Assembly (NCBI RefSeq): GCF_017299535.1
Contig: NZ_CP071238.1
Span: forward strand, 3,286,001 to 3,350,000
Reading direction: 5' to 3'
DNA length: 64,000 nt
Source of the DNA: Serratia marcescens subsp. marcescens ATCC 13880
GTDB taxonomy: Bacteria > Pseudomonadota > Gammaproteobacteria > Enterobacterales > Enterobacteriaceae
Shown: positions 8,102-21,502 of the stretch, piece by piece
Position numbering within the stretch: the stretch's first letter is position 1
Layout of the letters: each line of letters begins with the position of its first letter
Position numbers and translations under genes: made by a program
The notes under the pieces: generated by a model
The model's database searches: none
The model's input: the letters and a program-made list of their open reading frames with translations, nothing else
Told to the model about the DNA's origin: nothing

Positions 8102-8794
8102 TTAGCAAAAAATAAAGGTCGTGACATCGTCACCTTCGCGCCAAAAATGCCCGCTGAACCGGCGGCCGGCGGGGCAATTTGGCGTCAAGGTCTTAAGCAA
8201 CGCTAATACGAACGTCTGCCGCTGCGTATCCACGGCGACCATGCGCGCATCGAGAAAATCGAAGTAACAGCGCACCTGCGGATAAAGCGCCTTGAACAGG
8301 CTCTCTTTGGCGGAAAACGTCAGCGTCAGCAGCTCGTTGAACGGCAGCGTTTCGCGCAGCAACGCCTCGCGCTCCCCCGCCGAAACGATCGCCCCCCACA
8401 GCTCCTCCGCCCGCACGTCGGAGAGCAGCGTCTCCACATCCAACCCAACGCCGCCCAGCCCGCTCTCGCGGTGTACGGCGCACAGCGCGGTATCCGAATT
8501 ATGGCTCAGCGCCCCGGCGATGCCCGGCGGCCACTGCGGCGCGCGATCTTCGCCGCGCGTCAGGGTGAAATCGGCAAAACCGAGCGGCGCCAATAGCTGG
8601 CGCGCGAGAACACGCCCGGCCAAATACTCCGCGCGGCGTTTCGGCACCGCGCGCGCCAGATGGTCCGGCAGCGCAAAGCCCGCCTCGGGAAAACTCTCGT
8701 CGCGATACTCCGCCAGCGCAAAATGGCAGCGCGCCACCTGGCCCGGATAGCCGTCCGGCGTGAAAAATTCGATATTGCGGATAAAAGTGGGCAA
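8102..8794 (-). CDS. entD: 4'-phosphopantetheinyl transferase EntD
   Basis: Sfp/EntD-type enzyme that moves phosphopantetheine from CoA onto carrier domains of siderophore synthetases. The 230-residue protein has KRRAEYLAGR (52-61), the Mg2+ motif GLDVE (117-121) and FSAKESLFKA (160-169), all diagnostic. The best start I find is TTG at 8794; no in-frame ATG lies between it and the upstream stop. It lies upstream of entC in the same direction, separated by the Fur-box region. The synthetase it would activate is not in this window. Confidence 0.87.
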   Translation of the reverse strand: MPTFIRNIEFFTPDGYPGQVARCHFALAEYRDESFPEAGFALPDHLARAVPKRRAEYLAGRVLARQLLAPLGFADFTLTRGEDRAPQWPPGIAGALSHNSDTALCAVHRESGLGGVGLDVETLLSDVRAEELWGAIVSAGEREALLRETLPFNELLTLTFSAKESLFKALYPQVRCYFDFLDARMVAVDTQRQTFVLALLKTLTPNCPAGRRFSGHFWREGDDVTTFIFC

Positions 8795-8955
8795 CGGCGA
8801 TATCCATGATAAGCAGGCAGGCTGATGATGTTAGCCCCCGAAACCGCCTGCAACAATGACCCTGGGCAAAATAAATGGCGTTAAGGCTCGTACGGCGGCA
8901 CGTTAGCCGGGATGGGGAGAGGCCTCTCCCCCGCGATCGGGAGAGAGGCTGGGCA

Positions 8956-10185
8956 TTACAAGATGCCTTTCATGGTCTTTTCGAAATCGCTCCAGGCACA
9001 GAAACCGTCCTTGTCGATCGGGCAGCCTTTCAGCGCCAGCGTCACGCGCTGCGGCGGGGTTTGCAGCGTCAGCGGCGTCGCCTTGCGCAGCTGTTCGGTG
9101 GACTGATAGACGTACTCAATCTTCAGCAATTCACGGTTGTTTTGCGCGTCGCGCCAGCGCTGGAACACCAGTTTGCCGCCTATCGGCGTTTTCTCGTACT
9201 GCTGCGGCAGCTGATACGGCTGGAACTGCATGGCCGACAGCAGCGAGGCGATATTGGAGTCGTGGCCGACCAGCACCGTCAGCTTCGGCGCGTCCGGTTT
9301 GCGCTCGCCGAGCAGCGCGTTGTTGATGTAGGTCAGCAGCGGTTTGGCGACGTTCTGCGCCACCACCGGCGAGGTGAACAGCGAATCCTGATAGCCGTCT
9401 TTCAACTGCGCCAGCTGCTTCCACTGCTGCGGGGTGGCGATTTTGCCCCAGGCCACCTCTTTCATCGGGAAACCTTCGTAATACTGCAGCATAAAGGCGT
9501 CCACCAGCGAGTTGCCCACCCGCAGCGGGCCGGAGACGCCCGGCTCTTTGCCCGGCACCGCGCTCATCACGCTGGCTTCTTTGGTCAGGTCGCAGTGTTT
9601 GTCGGTCTTGCAGGCGGCGGAATCCTTGTAGTCGATGATCTTCGCCAGCTGTTGGTAAGAGGCGTCCAGCTTCAGCGAGCCCAGCGCGGCGTTCATCGCC
9701 GCCAGCGCCTGCTGGTTGAAGGCTTCGCTGGTATCGGTGATGATCGGGTTGAAGGTCGGATCCATCTCGCCCATCTTGTCCTGATGGTGCACGCTGACGT
9801 CGCAGCCGGGGAACGCGCCGTTGCTGAAGAACTGCGCGGTGGCCACCGTGCGCTGCAGGCTGTTGGCGTAGACGTACACGCTGCCGGCGGTCGGGCAGCC
9901 CTCTTGCGGCAACAGGCCGGTCTGCTTCAGCCAGGCGTTGAAATAGTGTCCCATATACACTTCCAGCACCCCGCCCTTGGTGGTCAACTGGCCGCCCGGC
10001 GTTTCCCAGACCGGCCAGGCCTTCGGCGTGGACTGCGCCAGCACGCTGCCGTTGTTGGCCAGCGGCGCGCGCAGGTTATGGCGGCTCATCACCAGCACCT
10101 GTTCCAGTTGATAACCGCCGGCGTCCGCCAGCGCGTTCCCGGTGAATAACAAGGGCAGGCACAGCAATAACGTTTTTTTTCTCAT
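8956..10185 (-). CDS. agp: Glucose-1-phosphatase, periplasmic
   Basis: Histidine acid phosphatase that releases glucose from glucose 1-phosphate in the periplasm; family members may also cleave phytate. Residues 1-20 are a signal peptide ending in NALA. The catalytic loop is RHNLRAP (35-41), the Agp variant of RHGxRxP in which Gly is Asn, and the proton donor is in GHDSN (H308, D309). The 409-residue length fits Agp, and paired Cys residues suggest disulfides. The gene stands alone. An inverted repeat at about 8922-8950 lies just downstream but lacks a U-run. Confidence 0.92.
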   Translation of the reverse strand: MRKKTLLLCLPLLFTGNALADAGGYQLEQVLVMSRHNLRAPLANNGSVLAQSTPKAWPVWETPGGQLTTKGGVLEVYMGHYFNAWLKQTGLLPQEGCPTAGSVYVYANSLQRTVATAQFFSNGAFPGCDVSVHHQDKMGEMDPTFNPIITDTSEAFNQQALAAMNAALGSLKLDASYQQLAKIIDYKDSAACKTDKHCDLTKEASVMSAVPGKEPGVSGPLRVGNSLVDAFMLQYYEGFPMKEVAWGKIATPQQWKQLAQLKDGYQDSLFTSPVVAQNVAKPLLTYINNALLGERKPDAPKLTVLVGHDSNIASLLSAMQFQPYQLPQQYEKTPIGGKLVFQRWRDAQNNRELLKIEYVYQSTEQLRKATPLTLQTPPQRVTLALKGCPIDKDGFCAWSDFEKTMKGIL

Positions 10186-10331
10186 CCGCAGAGGCTCCCG
10201 GAAAATGATTATTTTTAAGGTGTTAGCGTTTGCCTGCGTATGATGGCGGGGTTAGTGTGACAAGTGTGTGACAGGGTTCACGGGAAAAGATCGTACCAGC
10301 GGCCACCGGGCGGCGGCCGCTGTGCGTCAAC

Positions 10332-11795
10332 TCAGTACCACAGGCTCATGATCGGCCAGCCGATCAGCAGCAGCGCGGCGATGTACACCACGCCGAGAAT
10401 GCCGCCCAGGCGCCAGTAGTCTTTCGATTTCACGTAGCCGCAGCCGTAGATGATCACCCCCGGCCCGGTGGCGTACGGCGTCAGCACGCCCATGATGCCG
10501 ATCGACAGCACCAGCAGCATCGACAGCTGCTCCATCGGCACGCCCGGCAACCCTTTGCCGACCGCCAGGATCACCGGCAGCATGGTGGCGGTGTGCGCCG
10601 ACAGGCTGGCGAACAGGTAGTGGGCGAAGTAGAACACCAGCACCAGCGCCACCACCGTCATGTTCGGCGAGAAGCCGTCCAGGTGGGTGCTCATGGTCTG
10701 GGCGAACCAGTCGATAAAGCCGGAGCGCGTCAGGCCGTTGGCCATCACCACCAGCGTCGCCAGGTTAACCAGCGTATTCCAGGCGCTGGAATATTTGGTG
10801 ATCTCTTTCCACGACACCACGTGCAGCGCCAGCATCAGCGACACCGCCAACAGGCACACCGCGGTGGCGTCCAGCACCTTGCCGCCGAACACCCACAGGC
10901 ACAGGCTGAGCAGCACCAGTCCGATCAGGGTGTACTCCTTGCGCGTCAGCTTGCCCATTTCCCCCAGCGCGGTATCCGCCCAGGCGGCCACTTCGCTGCT
11001 GTGGGTCACGCCCGGTTTGTACAGGTAGTAGGAGATCAGCGGCGCGATGATCAGCAGCAGCAGGCCGACCGGCAGGAACGCCAGGAACCACTGCATCCAG
11101 CTGATGTGCACCCCGGCTATCTTGCCGACGAACTCGATGCCCAGCACGTTCGGCGCGGCGCCGGTGACGAACATCGAGGAACTGATGCTGGTGCCGACCA
11201 CCATCATCCACATCAGGTAACCGCCGATGCGGCGCGAAGAGGGATCGTTAGGGAAGGAATCGAACAGCGGCGGCAGGTTTTTCACCACCGGGAACACCGT
11301 GCCGCCGGTGCGCGCGGTGTTGGACGGCGTGAATGGCGCCAGCAGAATATCGATGATCACCACCGCATAGCCCAGCGTCAGCGTGCGCTTGCCCATGAAC
11401 TTCACCAGGAACAGCGCGATGCGCCGCCCCAGCCCGGTGGCCTCGTAGCCCAGCGCGAAGATAAAGGCGCCGAACACCAGCCAGACGGTGGTGCTGGAGA
11501 AGCCCGCCAGCCCCCATTTCAGCGCCTCTTTACCGGCCTTGAAGCCCGGCTCCGCCAGTTCCTGCGCGCCGAACAGCACCCAGTTGGCGCTGAGCACGCT
11601 GACGGTCACCGCGATAAAGCTGATGGCGGTGGCCGGGATCGGCTCCAGAATCATGCCGACGATCATCGCCACGAAGATGGCGAAATAGTGCCACGCCTGC
11701 GGCGGCATGCCGTCGGGCACCGGTATCAATAACAGGATCGCGAGCACCGCCAGCGGCGCTATCGCTTTCCAGATCTTTTCCTGGGTTTGGGACAT
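10332..11795 (-). CDS. citT: Citrate:succinate antiporter CitT
   Basis: DASS-family inner-membrane carrier that takes up citrate in exchange for succinate during fermentation. The 487 residues match E. coli CitT in length and nearly throughout, including SNTARTGGT and the late HTATMLPV signature. About twelve membrane spans are seen. The start is the ATG at 11795 with an AGGAG ribosome site; a longer frame from 11834 would add 13 unrelated residues. It is the last gene of the citrate lyase operon, 25 bases after citG. Confidence 0.95.
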   Translation of the reverse strand: MSQTQEKIWKAIAPLAVLAILLLIPVPDGMPPQAWHYFAIFVAMIVGMILEPIPATAISFIAVTVSVLSANWVLFGAQELAEPGFKAGKEALKWGLAGFSSTTVWLVFGAFIFALGYEATGLGRRIALFLVKFMGKRTLTLGYAVVIIDILLAPFTPSNTARTGGTVFPVVKNLPPLFDSFPNDPSSRRIGGYLMWMMVVGTSISSSMFVTGAAPNVLGIEFVGKIAGVHISWMQWFLAFLPVGLLLLIIAPLISYYLYKPGVTHSSEVAAWADTALGEMGKLTRKEYTLIGLVLLSLCLWVFGGKVLDATAVCLLAVSLMLALHVVSWKEITKYSSAWNTLVNLATLVVMANGLTRSGFIDWFAQTMSTHLDGFSPNMTVVALVLVFYFAHYLFASLSAHTATMLPVILAVGKGLPGVPMEQLSMLLVLSIGIMGVLTPYATGPGVIIYGCGYVKSKDYWRLGGILGVVYIAALLLIGWPIMSLWY

Positions 11796-11820
11796 AGGGA
11801 CTCTCCTGAAGGCTTGGTTA

Positions 11821-12705
11821 TTATTCTTGGGCACCCAGCTGCGCCAGCAGCCAGGTCACTATCAACAAGTCGGCGCTGCCGCCGGGGCTGAGGTTGCGGG
11901 CAATGCAGTCGGCATCGAAGCGCCGCAGGCGCGCCAGGCCCGCTTCCCCCGCCGAGCCGCCCTGCGCCAGCAGCCAGGCCGCCCGGCGCCGCAGCCAGCG
12001 CAGCCCGCGCAGGCCGCCGCGCGAGGCGACGTTGGTGTCATCGTTGTGGGCCATCAGCCACAGCAGGCTGTCCAGCAGCGCCCGCTGTTCGTCGCCGCCG
12101 GCGGCCAGCCGTTGCCGATACAGCGGCAGCGCGCCGTCAAGCACCAACCGAAAACCGGACTCCGCCTCGCCGCGCGCGCCGCTGAGGCCATACGCAGCGA
12201 ACAAGCGCTGGCCGGCGGTCTGCCCGGTGTTGTTGCGCCGCAGCTCACGGTCCATCAGCCCCCGACACATCGCCGCTACCTCGCCGCACAGCGCCTCCGC
12301 GCCGATGTCACGGCCCTGCTGCTGCAGGCGGCCGAAGGCGGTGCACAGCAACCCGAGTGAGAACACGCTGCCCTTGTGGGTGTTAATGCCGCCGGTGGCG
12401 CGAAACATCTGGTTTTCGCAGGCCAGGCCCAGCGGCCGCAGCCGCGCCAGCTGCTGCTCTGCCGGCAGAGCCGCGTCTTCGCGCCCGCGTTGGATAAAGC
12501 GCGGCAGCCACACGCCGATGGCGCGGGCGCTGCGGTAGAAGTGCCCGAGATCCATGTCGCGGTGGGCGCCGGTGTTATGACGATCCACCAGCCCCGGTTT
12601 GGGCGTGAGGTTGACCTCCACCAGCAGCGCGCGGAAAGCGGCGCGGGCGAAGTCGCAGGCCGGCTCGGCTCGGCGGGCGGGTGGATTAATCGGCAGAGAT
12701 CGCAT
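11821..12705 (-). CDS. citG: Triphosphoribosyl-dephospho-CoA synthase CitG
   Basis: Makes the precursor of the citrate lyase prosthetic group from ATP and dephospho-CoA in the cytoplasm. The 294-residue protein carries the family blocks [37 protein letters not shown] and [15 protein letters not shown]. The start is the ATG at 12705, where homology begins; upstream in-frame ATGs lie inside citX. It overlaps the 3' end of citX by 20 bases, consistent with coupled translation in the order X-G-T. Confidence 0.94.
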   Translation of the reverse strand: MRSLPINPPARRAEPACDFARAAFRALLVEVNLTPKPGLVDRHNTGAHRDMDLGHFYRSARAIGVWLPRFIQRGREDAALPAEQQLARLRPLGLACENQMFRATGGINTHKGSVFSLGLLCTAFGRLQQQGRDIGAEALCGEVAAMCRGLMDRELRRNNTGQTAGQRLFAAYGLSGARGEAESGFRLVLDGALPLYRQRLAAGGDEQRALLDSLLWLMAHNDDTNVASRGGLRGLRWLRRRAAWLLAQGGSAGEAGLARLRRFDADCIARNLSPGGSADLLIVTWLLAQLGAQE

Positions 12706-13234
12706 CGTTGAACATCCTTTCCATTTCTTGCAGCAGCTGCTCGCTGCCATGCCGCCGCTGGCGGGCGCAGATCTTGGCCGGTTGGCCGCACAGCAGGCAG
12801 CGCCGTTCCGGCAGGCCGATGTCGCGGCGCGACAAAATGCGCCCCTGCGCATCCAGCACGTCGATATCCCACAGCCGGCCGATCGGGCGGCTCACCTCCA
12901 GCTGCATGGCGCAATCTTTCACCCGCTGGGCGTCGGCGCGCAGCGCCACAAACCCTTCGCAGCCGGTGGAAAGCGCCAGCGCCTCGGCCTGCGGGCTGGG
13001 CCAGCCCTGCTCGGCGCACAGCCGCAGCAGCGCCGCCCACCCGAGGTTGAAGATGCCGCGCGTCAGCGCGCTGTCCTTCACCGGGCCGGGGACGACCAGC
13101 GTCAGCACCAGCAGCGTGCACTCGTGCTGCGCCAGCCACGCCTGCTGGCGCGCCTGGCGGCATTCGCGGCTGGTGAGCAGCTCCGGCAGGCTGACCGCAC
13201 GTTCGGCGGCCAGTTGGGGATCGACGGCGGCCAT
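12686..13234 (-). CDS. citX: Apo-citrate lyase phosphoribosyl-dephospho-CoA transferase CitX
   Basis: Attaches the CitG product to a Ser of the acyl carrier subunit CitD. The 182-residue length equals E. coli CitX within one residue. Conserved features include the [12 protein letters not shown] block and a Cys-rich C-terminal segment, [17 protein letters not shown]. It starts three bases after the citF stop and overlaps citG. CitX and CitG are separate genes here, as in E. coli, not fused as in some bacteria. Confidence 0.92.
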   Translation of the reverse strand: MAAVDPQLAAERAVSLPELLTSRECRQARQQAWLAQHECTLLVLTLVVPGPVKDSALTRGIFNLGWAALLRLCAEQGWPSPQAEALALSTGCEGFVALRADAQRVKDCAMQLEVSRPIGRLWDIDVLDAQGRILSRRDIGLPERRCLLCGQPAKICARQRRHGSEQLLQEMERMFNDAISAD

Positions 13235-13237
13235 CGG

Positions 13238-14746
13238 TTACTCCGCCACCTGATGCACCACGTCGATCACCGAACCGTCACGGTAGCGCACCACCGCCAC
13301 CACCTTGTCGGTAAAGGCGATCGGCTGCGGTTCGCCGGTCAGCTGCAGCGCGCGGGCGCGCAGCCAGTCGATGCTCACCACCTCGAGCCCGGCTTCCCGC
13401 AGGCGCTGCGCCAGCTCCGGCCGCGCCGGGTTGACGGCGATGCCGTGGTCGGTCACCAGAATGTCGATGCTGGAACCCGGCGTGACGCAGGTGGTCACCT
13501 GCTCCACCAGCGTCGGGATGCGCCCGCGCACCAGCGGCGCGACGATGATCGCCAGCCGCGCGGCGGCGGCGGTGTCGCAGTGGCCGCCGGACGCGCCGCG
13601 CAGCACGCCGTCGGAACCGGTCAGCACGTTAACGTTGAAGCCGGTGTCGATTTCCAGCGCGCTCAGCACCACCACGTCGAGCCGATCGACCGACGCGCCC
13701 TTGGAGCTGAAGTTGGCGTACTGGTTGGCGCTGATTTCGATATGGCGCGGGTTGCGCGCCAGCGAGGTCGCCGCCGCCCGATCGAAGCTCTGCACGTCCA
13801 GCAGCTTGCCGATCAACCCTTTCTCGTGCAGATCCACCATGGTCGAGGTGATGCCGCCAAGGGCGAACGCGGCGCGAATGCCGCGGGCGCGCATCTTGTC
13901 CTCCAGGAAACGGGTCACCGCCAGCGAGGCGCCGCCGGTGCCGGTTTGCAGCGAAAACCCTTCGGTGAAGTAGCCTGAACCGGCGATCACCTCGGCGGCG
14001 CGGCGGGCAATCAGCAGCTCGCGCGGGTTCGAGGTCATGCGCGTGGCGTCGGCGCCGATCTTGTCGGCGTCGCCCACCCGCTCCAGCTGCACGATCAGAT
14101 CCACCCGATCCTGCGCCAGGCTGGCTGGATGATGCGGATACGGCACCCGCTGCTCGGTCAGCAGCACCACGGTGCCCGCCGCCTCGGCGTCCACCCGCGC
14201 ATAGCCGAGCGAGCCGCAGCAGGCTTCACCGCTGTAGCCGTTGGCGTTGCCGAACTCATCGCAGGCCGGCACGCCGAGGAAGGCCACGTCTATCTTCAGC
14301 TCGCCGGATTCAATCAGGTTGACCCGGCCGCCGTGCGAGTGAATTTGCACCGGCTCCGCCAGCAGGCCGCGCGAAACGGCGTCCGCCAGCGGGCCGCGCA
14401 GCCCGGAGGTGTAAATGCGGCTCACCACGCCGTGGCGGATATGCTCAACCAACGGCGCATGGCAGTCGGTCAGCGAACTGGAGGCCAGCGTCAGGTTGCG
14501 GAACCCCATCGCCGCCAGCGTCTCCATCACCTGATTGAGCGCCAGATCGCCGCCGCGAAACGCATGGTGGAAGGAGATGGTCATGCCGTCCTGCAGCCCG
14601 CTGCGGCGCACCGCTTCCTGCAAGGAGTCGCACAGCTTGAGATCGCGCGGTTTGCGCGCCTGCAGGTTGGCTTTGGACACGTCCTGATAGCCCGGCAGAT
14701 CCGCCGGGTTGGCGAAGGTCATCAATCGTTGTTGGCGGTTCATCAT
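13238..14746 (-). CDS. citF: Citrate lyase alpha subunit (citrate CoA-transferase)
   Basis: Transfers the acyl carrier from acetyl to citrate in the citrate lyase complex. The 502-residue protein is close to the usual 505-510 and includes [15 protein letters not shown] and [20 protein letters not shown]. Two adjacent ATGs (14746 and 14743) follow a GGAGGAAG ribosome site, and the start overlaps the citE stop. Order E-F-X is canonical. Confidence 0.95.
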   Translation of the reverse strand: MMNRQQRLMTFANPADLPGYQDVSKANLQARKPRDLKLCDSLQEAVRRSGLQDGMTISFHHAFRGGDLALNQVMETLAAMGFRNLTLASSSLTDCHAPLVEHIRHGVVSRIYTSGLRGPLADAVSRGLLAEPVQIHSHGGRVNLIESGELKIDVAFLGVPACDEFGNANGYSGEACCGSLGYARVDAEAAGTVVLLTEQRVPYPHHPASLAQDRVDLIVQLERVGDADKIGADATRMTSNPRELLIARRAAEVIAGSGYFTEGFSLQTGTGGASLAVTRFLEDKMRARGIRAAFALGGITSTMVDLHEKGLIGKLLDVQSFDRAAATSLARNPRHIEISANQYANFSSKGASVDRLDVVVLSALEIDTGFNVNVLTGSDGVLRGASGGHCDTAAAARLAIIVAPLVRGRIPTLVEQVTTCVTPGSSIDILVTDHGIAVNPARPELAQRLREAGLEVVSIDWLRARALQLTGEPQPIAFTDKVVAVVRYRDGSVIDVVHQVAE

Positions 14747-15663
14747 GCTTCCTCCCCGTGCTGCGCCGGTTCTTCCCGTAAGCCGGACAGCGCGGCGCGC
14801 TCCAGCACCAGCCGGGCGCGTTCAATCACCGGGCTGTCGACCATTTTTCCGTTGAGCGACACCACGCCGCGCCCTTCCCGCTCCGCCGCCTCGGCGGCGT
14901 CCACCACCCGCTGCGCGTGCGCCACCTCTTTGGCGGTCGGCGCGTACAGGTTGTGCAGCAGCTCAATCTGGCGCGGGTTGATCAGCGATTTGCCGTCGAA
15001 GCCGAGCTGTTTGATCAGCGCCGCTTCCTGCAGGAAGCCGGCCTCGTTGTTGGCGTCGGAGTAGACGGTGTCGAACGCCTGAATGCCGGCGGCGCGCGCC
15101 GCCTGCAGCAGCGAGCAGCGGGCGAACAGCAGCTCGATGCCCTCAGGCGAGCGTTCGGTGCGCAGGTTGCGCACATAGTCTTCCGCCCCCAGCGCGATGC
15201 CGATAAGACGCGGTGAAGCGTGCGCGATCGCCACCGCGTTGGTGATGCCCTGCGCCGATTCGATCGCCGCCAGCAGCCCGGTGCTGCCGACCGGCCGGCC
15301 GCAGGCCGCTTCGATGGCGGCGATCTCGCGCTCCATGTCGACAACGTCCTGCGCGCTGTCGGTCTTCGGCAGGCGCACGATGTCCGCGCCGCCGCGCACC
15401 ACCGCCTGCAAGTCCGCCAGGCCGTAGGCGGAGTCGAGCGCATTGACGCGCACGATGGTTTCCACCTCCTGATACAGCGGATGCTGCAGCGCGTGGTACA
15501 CCAGCCGGCGCGCCGCGTCTTTTTCACGCAGGATCACCGAGTCTTCCAGATCGAACATCAGCGCATCGGCCTGGTAGATAAAGGCATTGCTGACCATCGC
15601 CGCATTGGCGCCGGGAACGAACAGCATGCTGCGACGCAGCCGGGTTTTATTCAGCGTTTTCAT
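14743..15663 (-). CDS. citE: Citrate lyase beta subunit (citryl-ACP lyase)
   Basis: TIM-barrel lyase that cleaves citryl-ACP to oxaloacetate and acetyl-ACP. The 306-residue protein shows the CitE/HpcH pattern: [13 protein letters not shown] near the start, [17 protein letters not shown], and the Mg2+-binding region around GAEDY. It overlaps citD by 17 bases upstream and citF by four bases downstream. I see no substitution in key residues. Confidence 0.95.
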   Translation of the reverse strand: MKTLNKTRLRRSMLFVPGANAAMVSNAFIYQADALMFDLEDSVILREKDAARRLVYHALQHPLYQEVETIVRVNALDSAYGLADLQAVVRGGADIVRLPKTDSAQDVVDMEREIAAIEAACGRPVGSTGLLAAIESAQGITNAVAIAHASPRLIGIALGAEDYVRNLRTERSPEGIELLFARCSLLQAARAAGIQAFDTVYSDANNEAGFLQEAALIKQLGFDGKSLINPRQIELLHNLYAPTAKEVAHAQRVVDAAEAAEREGRGVVSLNGKMVDSPVIERARLVLERAALSGLREEPAQHGEEA

Positions 15664-15955
15664 CTTTCGCCTCCCACGGCAGTTGGCCGCCCTCGCAGGC
15701 GCGCATCAGCGCGGTTTCCAGCCGGGCGCGCAGCACGCAGTCCAGCGCCCCCTTGTCGTCGACGATCACCTGCACCGGCTCCACCTCATAGCGCTGCAGT
15801 ACCTCCAGCAGGGTGTGGCGGATCGCCGCGCCGAACTGTTTTTCCACGCTGCTGGCGATCAACAGATCGTGCTGCGGCCCCTCGGCGGGCGCGATGCGCA
15901 CCATGACATCGCTGGATTCCAGCGTGCCGGCCATTGCTTCTCGGATAATTTTCAT
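15647..15955 (-). CDS. citD: Citrate lyase acyl carrier protein (gamma subunit)
   Basis: Small acyl carrier of citrate lyase, about 102 residues against 98 in E. coli. The prosthetic group is expected on Ser14 in AGTLESSD, which aligns exactly if translation starts at the ATG at 15955; a second ATG at 15958 would add one Met. The citC stop and citD start overlap as TGATG, indicating coupling. The C-terminal tail is a few residues longer than usual. Confidence 0.94.
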   Translation of the reverse strand: MKIIREAMAGTLESSDVMVRIAPAEGPQHDLLIASSVEKQFGAAIRHTLLEVLQRYEVEPVQVIVDDKGALDCVLRARLETALMRACEGGQLPWEAKDENAE

Positions 15956-17025
15956 CATTCACCTGATTGTGCGGACTCAAAAGGATGCGGGGCCGCCTTG
16001 GCCCGGCGCTGCGTTTGCAGATCCTGCAGGTAGTACAGGGTGTCCGGCGGCACCAGCGGCGCGGCGGCGTGGAAGTCCCCCGCCGCCAGCAGCTTGCGCA
16101 CCCAGGAGGCGGAGATCGCCGTGCCCTGATATTGCAAACGCTCGATTTCCACCAGCGCGATCGGCGGGCTGGGCAGCGCCGGCGTTTCCAGCCAGTAACG
16201 CATGTCGCGGTTGTATTTCGCGGTCACCGCGCAGAACGGCTCGTTGCCGACGAAGCGGTGGGTGATGCCCAGCGCGGGCGCCAGATACTGGCGGAAGATC
16301 TTCAGATCGATTTCGGTGTAACAGTCGTCGGCCACGCCCTGATCCTTGATGAAGTAACAGGGGAAGGTGGCGCGCGAGATCACGTACTGCGAGCCTTCGT
16401 GTACCGTGAGGTTGGGGATATCGGCGGTGCCGGCCAGCACCAGCCGGCGCCGGTCTTCATAGCTGAAGCGCGAGGTGTTTTCCTTTACCAGAAACAGGTG
16501 CAGCCAGTCGCAGCGCTTGGCCGCCTGACGCACCAGATACTGGTGCCCGCGGGTAAAGGGGTTGGCGTTCATCACGATGCTGCCGATGGTCTCGCCCGGC
16601 CGGCGCTGGCTCGCCAGCTGGGCAGCGTAGCGCTTCAGGCGGCACGGGCTGTTTTCCATCAGCACCACGATGCCCGGCACGGTGGCGATCGGGTAGAAAC
16701 CGCACTGGCGGAACAGCGGCTCGTTCTGCACCTTGGTGTAGATAAACAGCTGGGTGTGGTGGCGCTCGTAGGCCAGGTTCACCAGCTCGGTCGCCAGCGC
16801 CAACGCTAACCCTTCGCCGCGCATCAGCGGGCTGATGGCGACGCATTTGATAATATTGTCGGCGATGCCGCCGCAGGCGACCAATTTGTCGTGCTGGGTA
16901 ACGGTAATAAATATTTCAACCGTGGTGTCGATATTCAGATCGTTACTGCGCAAGAAGGCGCTTATTTCCGAAATCGCTTTATGATCCGATCGCTTTACCC
17001 GATTAAATACGGCATCGCCTAACAT
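15955..17025 (-). CDS. citC: [Citrate (pro-3S)-lyase] ligase CitC
   Basis: ATP-dependent ligase that acetylates the thiol of the CitD prosthetic group and so activates citrate lyase. The 356-residue protein has an N-terminal GNAT-like domain (about 1-125) and a C-terminal nucleotidyltransferase domain with NPFTRGH (155-161) and an ISASWVR-type segment near the end. It is first in the operon. Its promoter must lie in the AT-rich 313-base gap shared with the divergent response regulator. Confidence 0.94.
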   Translation of the reverse strand: MLGDAVFNRVKRSDHKAISEISAFLRSNDLNIDTTVEIFITVTQHDKLVACGGIADNIIKCVAISPLMRGEGLALALATELVNLAYERHHTQLFIYTKVQNEPLFRQCGFYPIATVPGIVVLMENSPCRLKRYAAQLASQRRPGETIGSIVMNANPFTRGHQYLVRQAAKRCDWLHLFLVKENTSRFSYEDRRRLVLAGTADIPNLTVHEGSQYVISRATFPCYFIKDQGVADDCYTEIDLKIFRQYLAPALGITHRFVGNEPFCAVTAKYNRDMRYWLETPALPSPPIALVEIERLQYQGTAISASWVRKLLAAGDFHAAAPLVPPDTLYYLQDLQTQRRAKAAPHPFESAQSGE

Positions 17026-17338
17026 AACACGCTCTCTGGGTTAACTGGCAAACAACAAGTTAAATACAAAAAGGCATTTTAATTAACATCAATGACGGCA
17101 ATTAAAACCTTAAAAACCATGAAGATAAACGCCGTTTCGCGTTCGATAAATCAATGGTAAACAGAAAAAAAACGCCGATTATTGACCTATTTCACAAACC
17201 GATCCCGGTTAATAAGTTATTTAATGTTCTTTATTTGCTTAATTAATCTTATGGTGTTTATTATTGAGATAATCTTTATTTAGCGCCGCAATTTACTTAC
17301 ATTCATTTAGCATCTTGATTGCAATAGTAGGTTTCATT
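17026..17338. promoter_or_regulatory. AT-rich divergent control region, citC / citB
   Basis: This gap of 313 bases is much richer in A and T than its surroundings and contains no gene. In E. coli and Klebsiella the equivalent region binds CitB/DpiA and CRP. I see stacked TTAAT/ATTAA motifs, such as TTAATTAACAT-like runs around 17080 and TTAATTAATC near 17240, but no clean CRP or FNR palindrome. Confidence 0.6.
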
Positions 17339-18025
17339 ATGGAATGGCTGAACATCCTGATCGTTGAAGACGAAACGCCGCTGGCGGAGATGCACGCGGA
17401 GTTTATCCGCCAGAACGGCGGCTGCCGCCAGATTTGGCTGGCCGGCACCCTGGCGCAGGCGCGCGCCATGACCGAGCGCTTCAAGCCGGACCTGATCCTG
17501 CTGGACAACTTTCTGCCCGACGGCCAGGGCATCACCCTGCTGCGCGAACTGACGCTGAGCGGGTATCGCGGCGGCATCGTGTTCATCACCGCCGCCAGCG
17601 ACATGGCCACCGTGGCCGAGGCGTTGCGCTACGGCGTGTTCGACTACCTGATCAAACCGCTGGCCTATGACCGGCTGAGCCAGACATTGCAGCGCTTCAG
17701 CCAGCGCCGCGAAGCGTTGAAGGACAAAGCGCGCCTCAACCAGCGCCGCATCGACGAGATGTTCAACACCTATGCCCGCGGCGAGCAGCAGGCGGCGCTG
17801 CCCGCCGGCATCGACGAACTGACGCTGGGCAAGATCCGCGCGCTGTTCGCCGAACCCGCCGCGCGCCACACCGCTGAAAGCGTTGCGCAAAAAATGGGGC
17901 TCAGCCGCACCACCGCGCGCCGTTATCTGGAGTTTTGCACCGCCGCACAGCAGCTGCGCGCCGAGATCATTTACGGCAAGGTCGGCCGCCCACAGCGGAT
18001 CTACCGCGCCGGCGAACCGCATTAA
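17339..18025 (+). CDS. Response regulator, CitB/DpiA type
   Basis: Cytoplasmic response regulator expected to activate the divergent cit operon. The 228-residue protein has a receiver domain (about 1-120) with acidic residues E10-E12, phospho-acceptor D56 in LLDNFLPDG, and K106 in YLIKPL. The C-terminal HTH lies at about 180-205 (AESVAQKMGLSRTTARRYLEF), as in CitB/DpiA/DcuR. The ATG at 17339 fits the family start. In E. coli the sensor kinase dpiB precedes dpiA; no kinase gene lies beside this one, and the next gene is lacZ. Confidence 0.88.
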   Translation: MEWLNILIVEDETPLAEMHAEFIRQNGGCRQIWLAGTLAQARAMTERFKPDLILLDNFLPDGQGITLLRELTLSGYRGGIVFITAASDMATVAEALRYGVFDYLIKPLAYDRLSQTLQRFSQRREALKDKARLNQRRIDEMFNTYARGEQQAALPAGIDELTLGKIRALFAEPAARHTAESVAQKMGLSRTTARRYLEFCTAAQQLRAEIIYGKVGRPQRIYRAGEPH

Positions 18026-18109
18026 CGGTTATTTGATCGCCCTAGCAAGGTTGCGTGTAACCGCTTTACTTTTTATGCGCTGGTCAGCATCTTGGTGAGC
18101 ATCACCTAG

Positions 18110-21217
<3,108 letters not shown>

Positions 21218-21284
21218 ATCTGCCAAAAAACTCAACGGGTTGCGCATTCTGTAAGCAAACAGTCACAGAATGTGTAATCCGCCT

Positions 21285-21313
21285 TTGACATGCCGACGGC
21301 GCCTCGCTATTAT
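21285..21313 (+). promoter_or_regulatory. tRNA-Asn promoter, copy 1
   Basis: TTGACA at 21285-21290 and TATTAT at 21308-21313 are separated by 17 bases and sit just before the tRNA, a near-ideal sigma-70 promoter. Confidence 0.8.
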
Positions 21314-21331
21314 TCGCCCCGTTCACACGAT

Positions 21332-21407
21332 TCCTCTGTAGTTCAGTCGGTAGAACGGCGGACTGTTAATCCGTATGTCACTGGTTCGAGTCCAGTCAGA
21401 GGAGCCA
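21332..21407 (+). tRNA. tRNA-Asn (GTT), copy 1
   Basis: The 76-base sequence TCCTCTGTAG...GAGGAGCCA folds as a standard cloverleaf. The seven-base acceptor stem is TCCTCTG/CAGAGGA, the T loop contains GTTCGAGTC, and the encoded 3' end is GCCA. The anticodon GTT is at 21365-21367. It is identical to the second copy and matches E. coli asn tRNA. Confidence 0.97.
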
Positions 21408-21416
21408 TATTTAGAG

Positions 21417-21449
21417 AAGCCCGCTTAAGGAAACTTAAGCGGGCTTTTT
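21417..21449 (+). terminator. Rho-independent terminator of tRNA-Asn, copy 1
   Basis: AAGCCCGCTTAAG and CTTAAGCGGGCTT form a long perfect stem with a short loop, followed by a T run. Confidence 0.9.
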
Positions 21450-21502
21450 GCTGTTGGGCGGTCATAATCGGTGATCCCTACGCCCTCCCTACCCGACACC
21501 GT

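Larger units (their letters stand above)
21305..21452. repeat. 148-bp direct repeat containing tRNA-Asn, copy 1
   Basis: Identical base for base to 57041-57188. It spans the -10 region, leader, tRNA and terminator. The flanking sequences diverge at once on both sides. Confidence 0.95.

Noticed and set aside
8024..8206. A 60-codon plus-strand frame between entC and entD
   Set aside because: It runs into the entD 3' end antisense and has no ribosome site or similarity.
8917..8950. Rho-independent terminator of agp
   Set aside because: A good inverted repeat is present but no T run follows, so it is only mentioned in the agp entry.
12599..13978. A 459-codon plus-strand frame over citG, citX and citF
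   Set aside because: Antisense to three confident operon genes.
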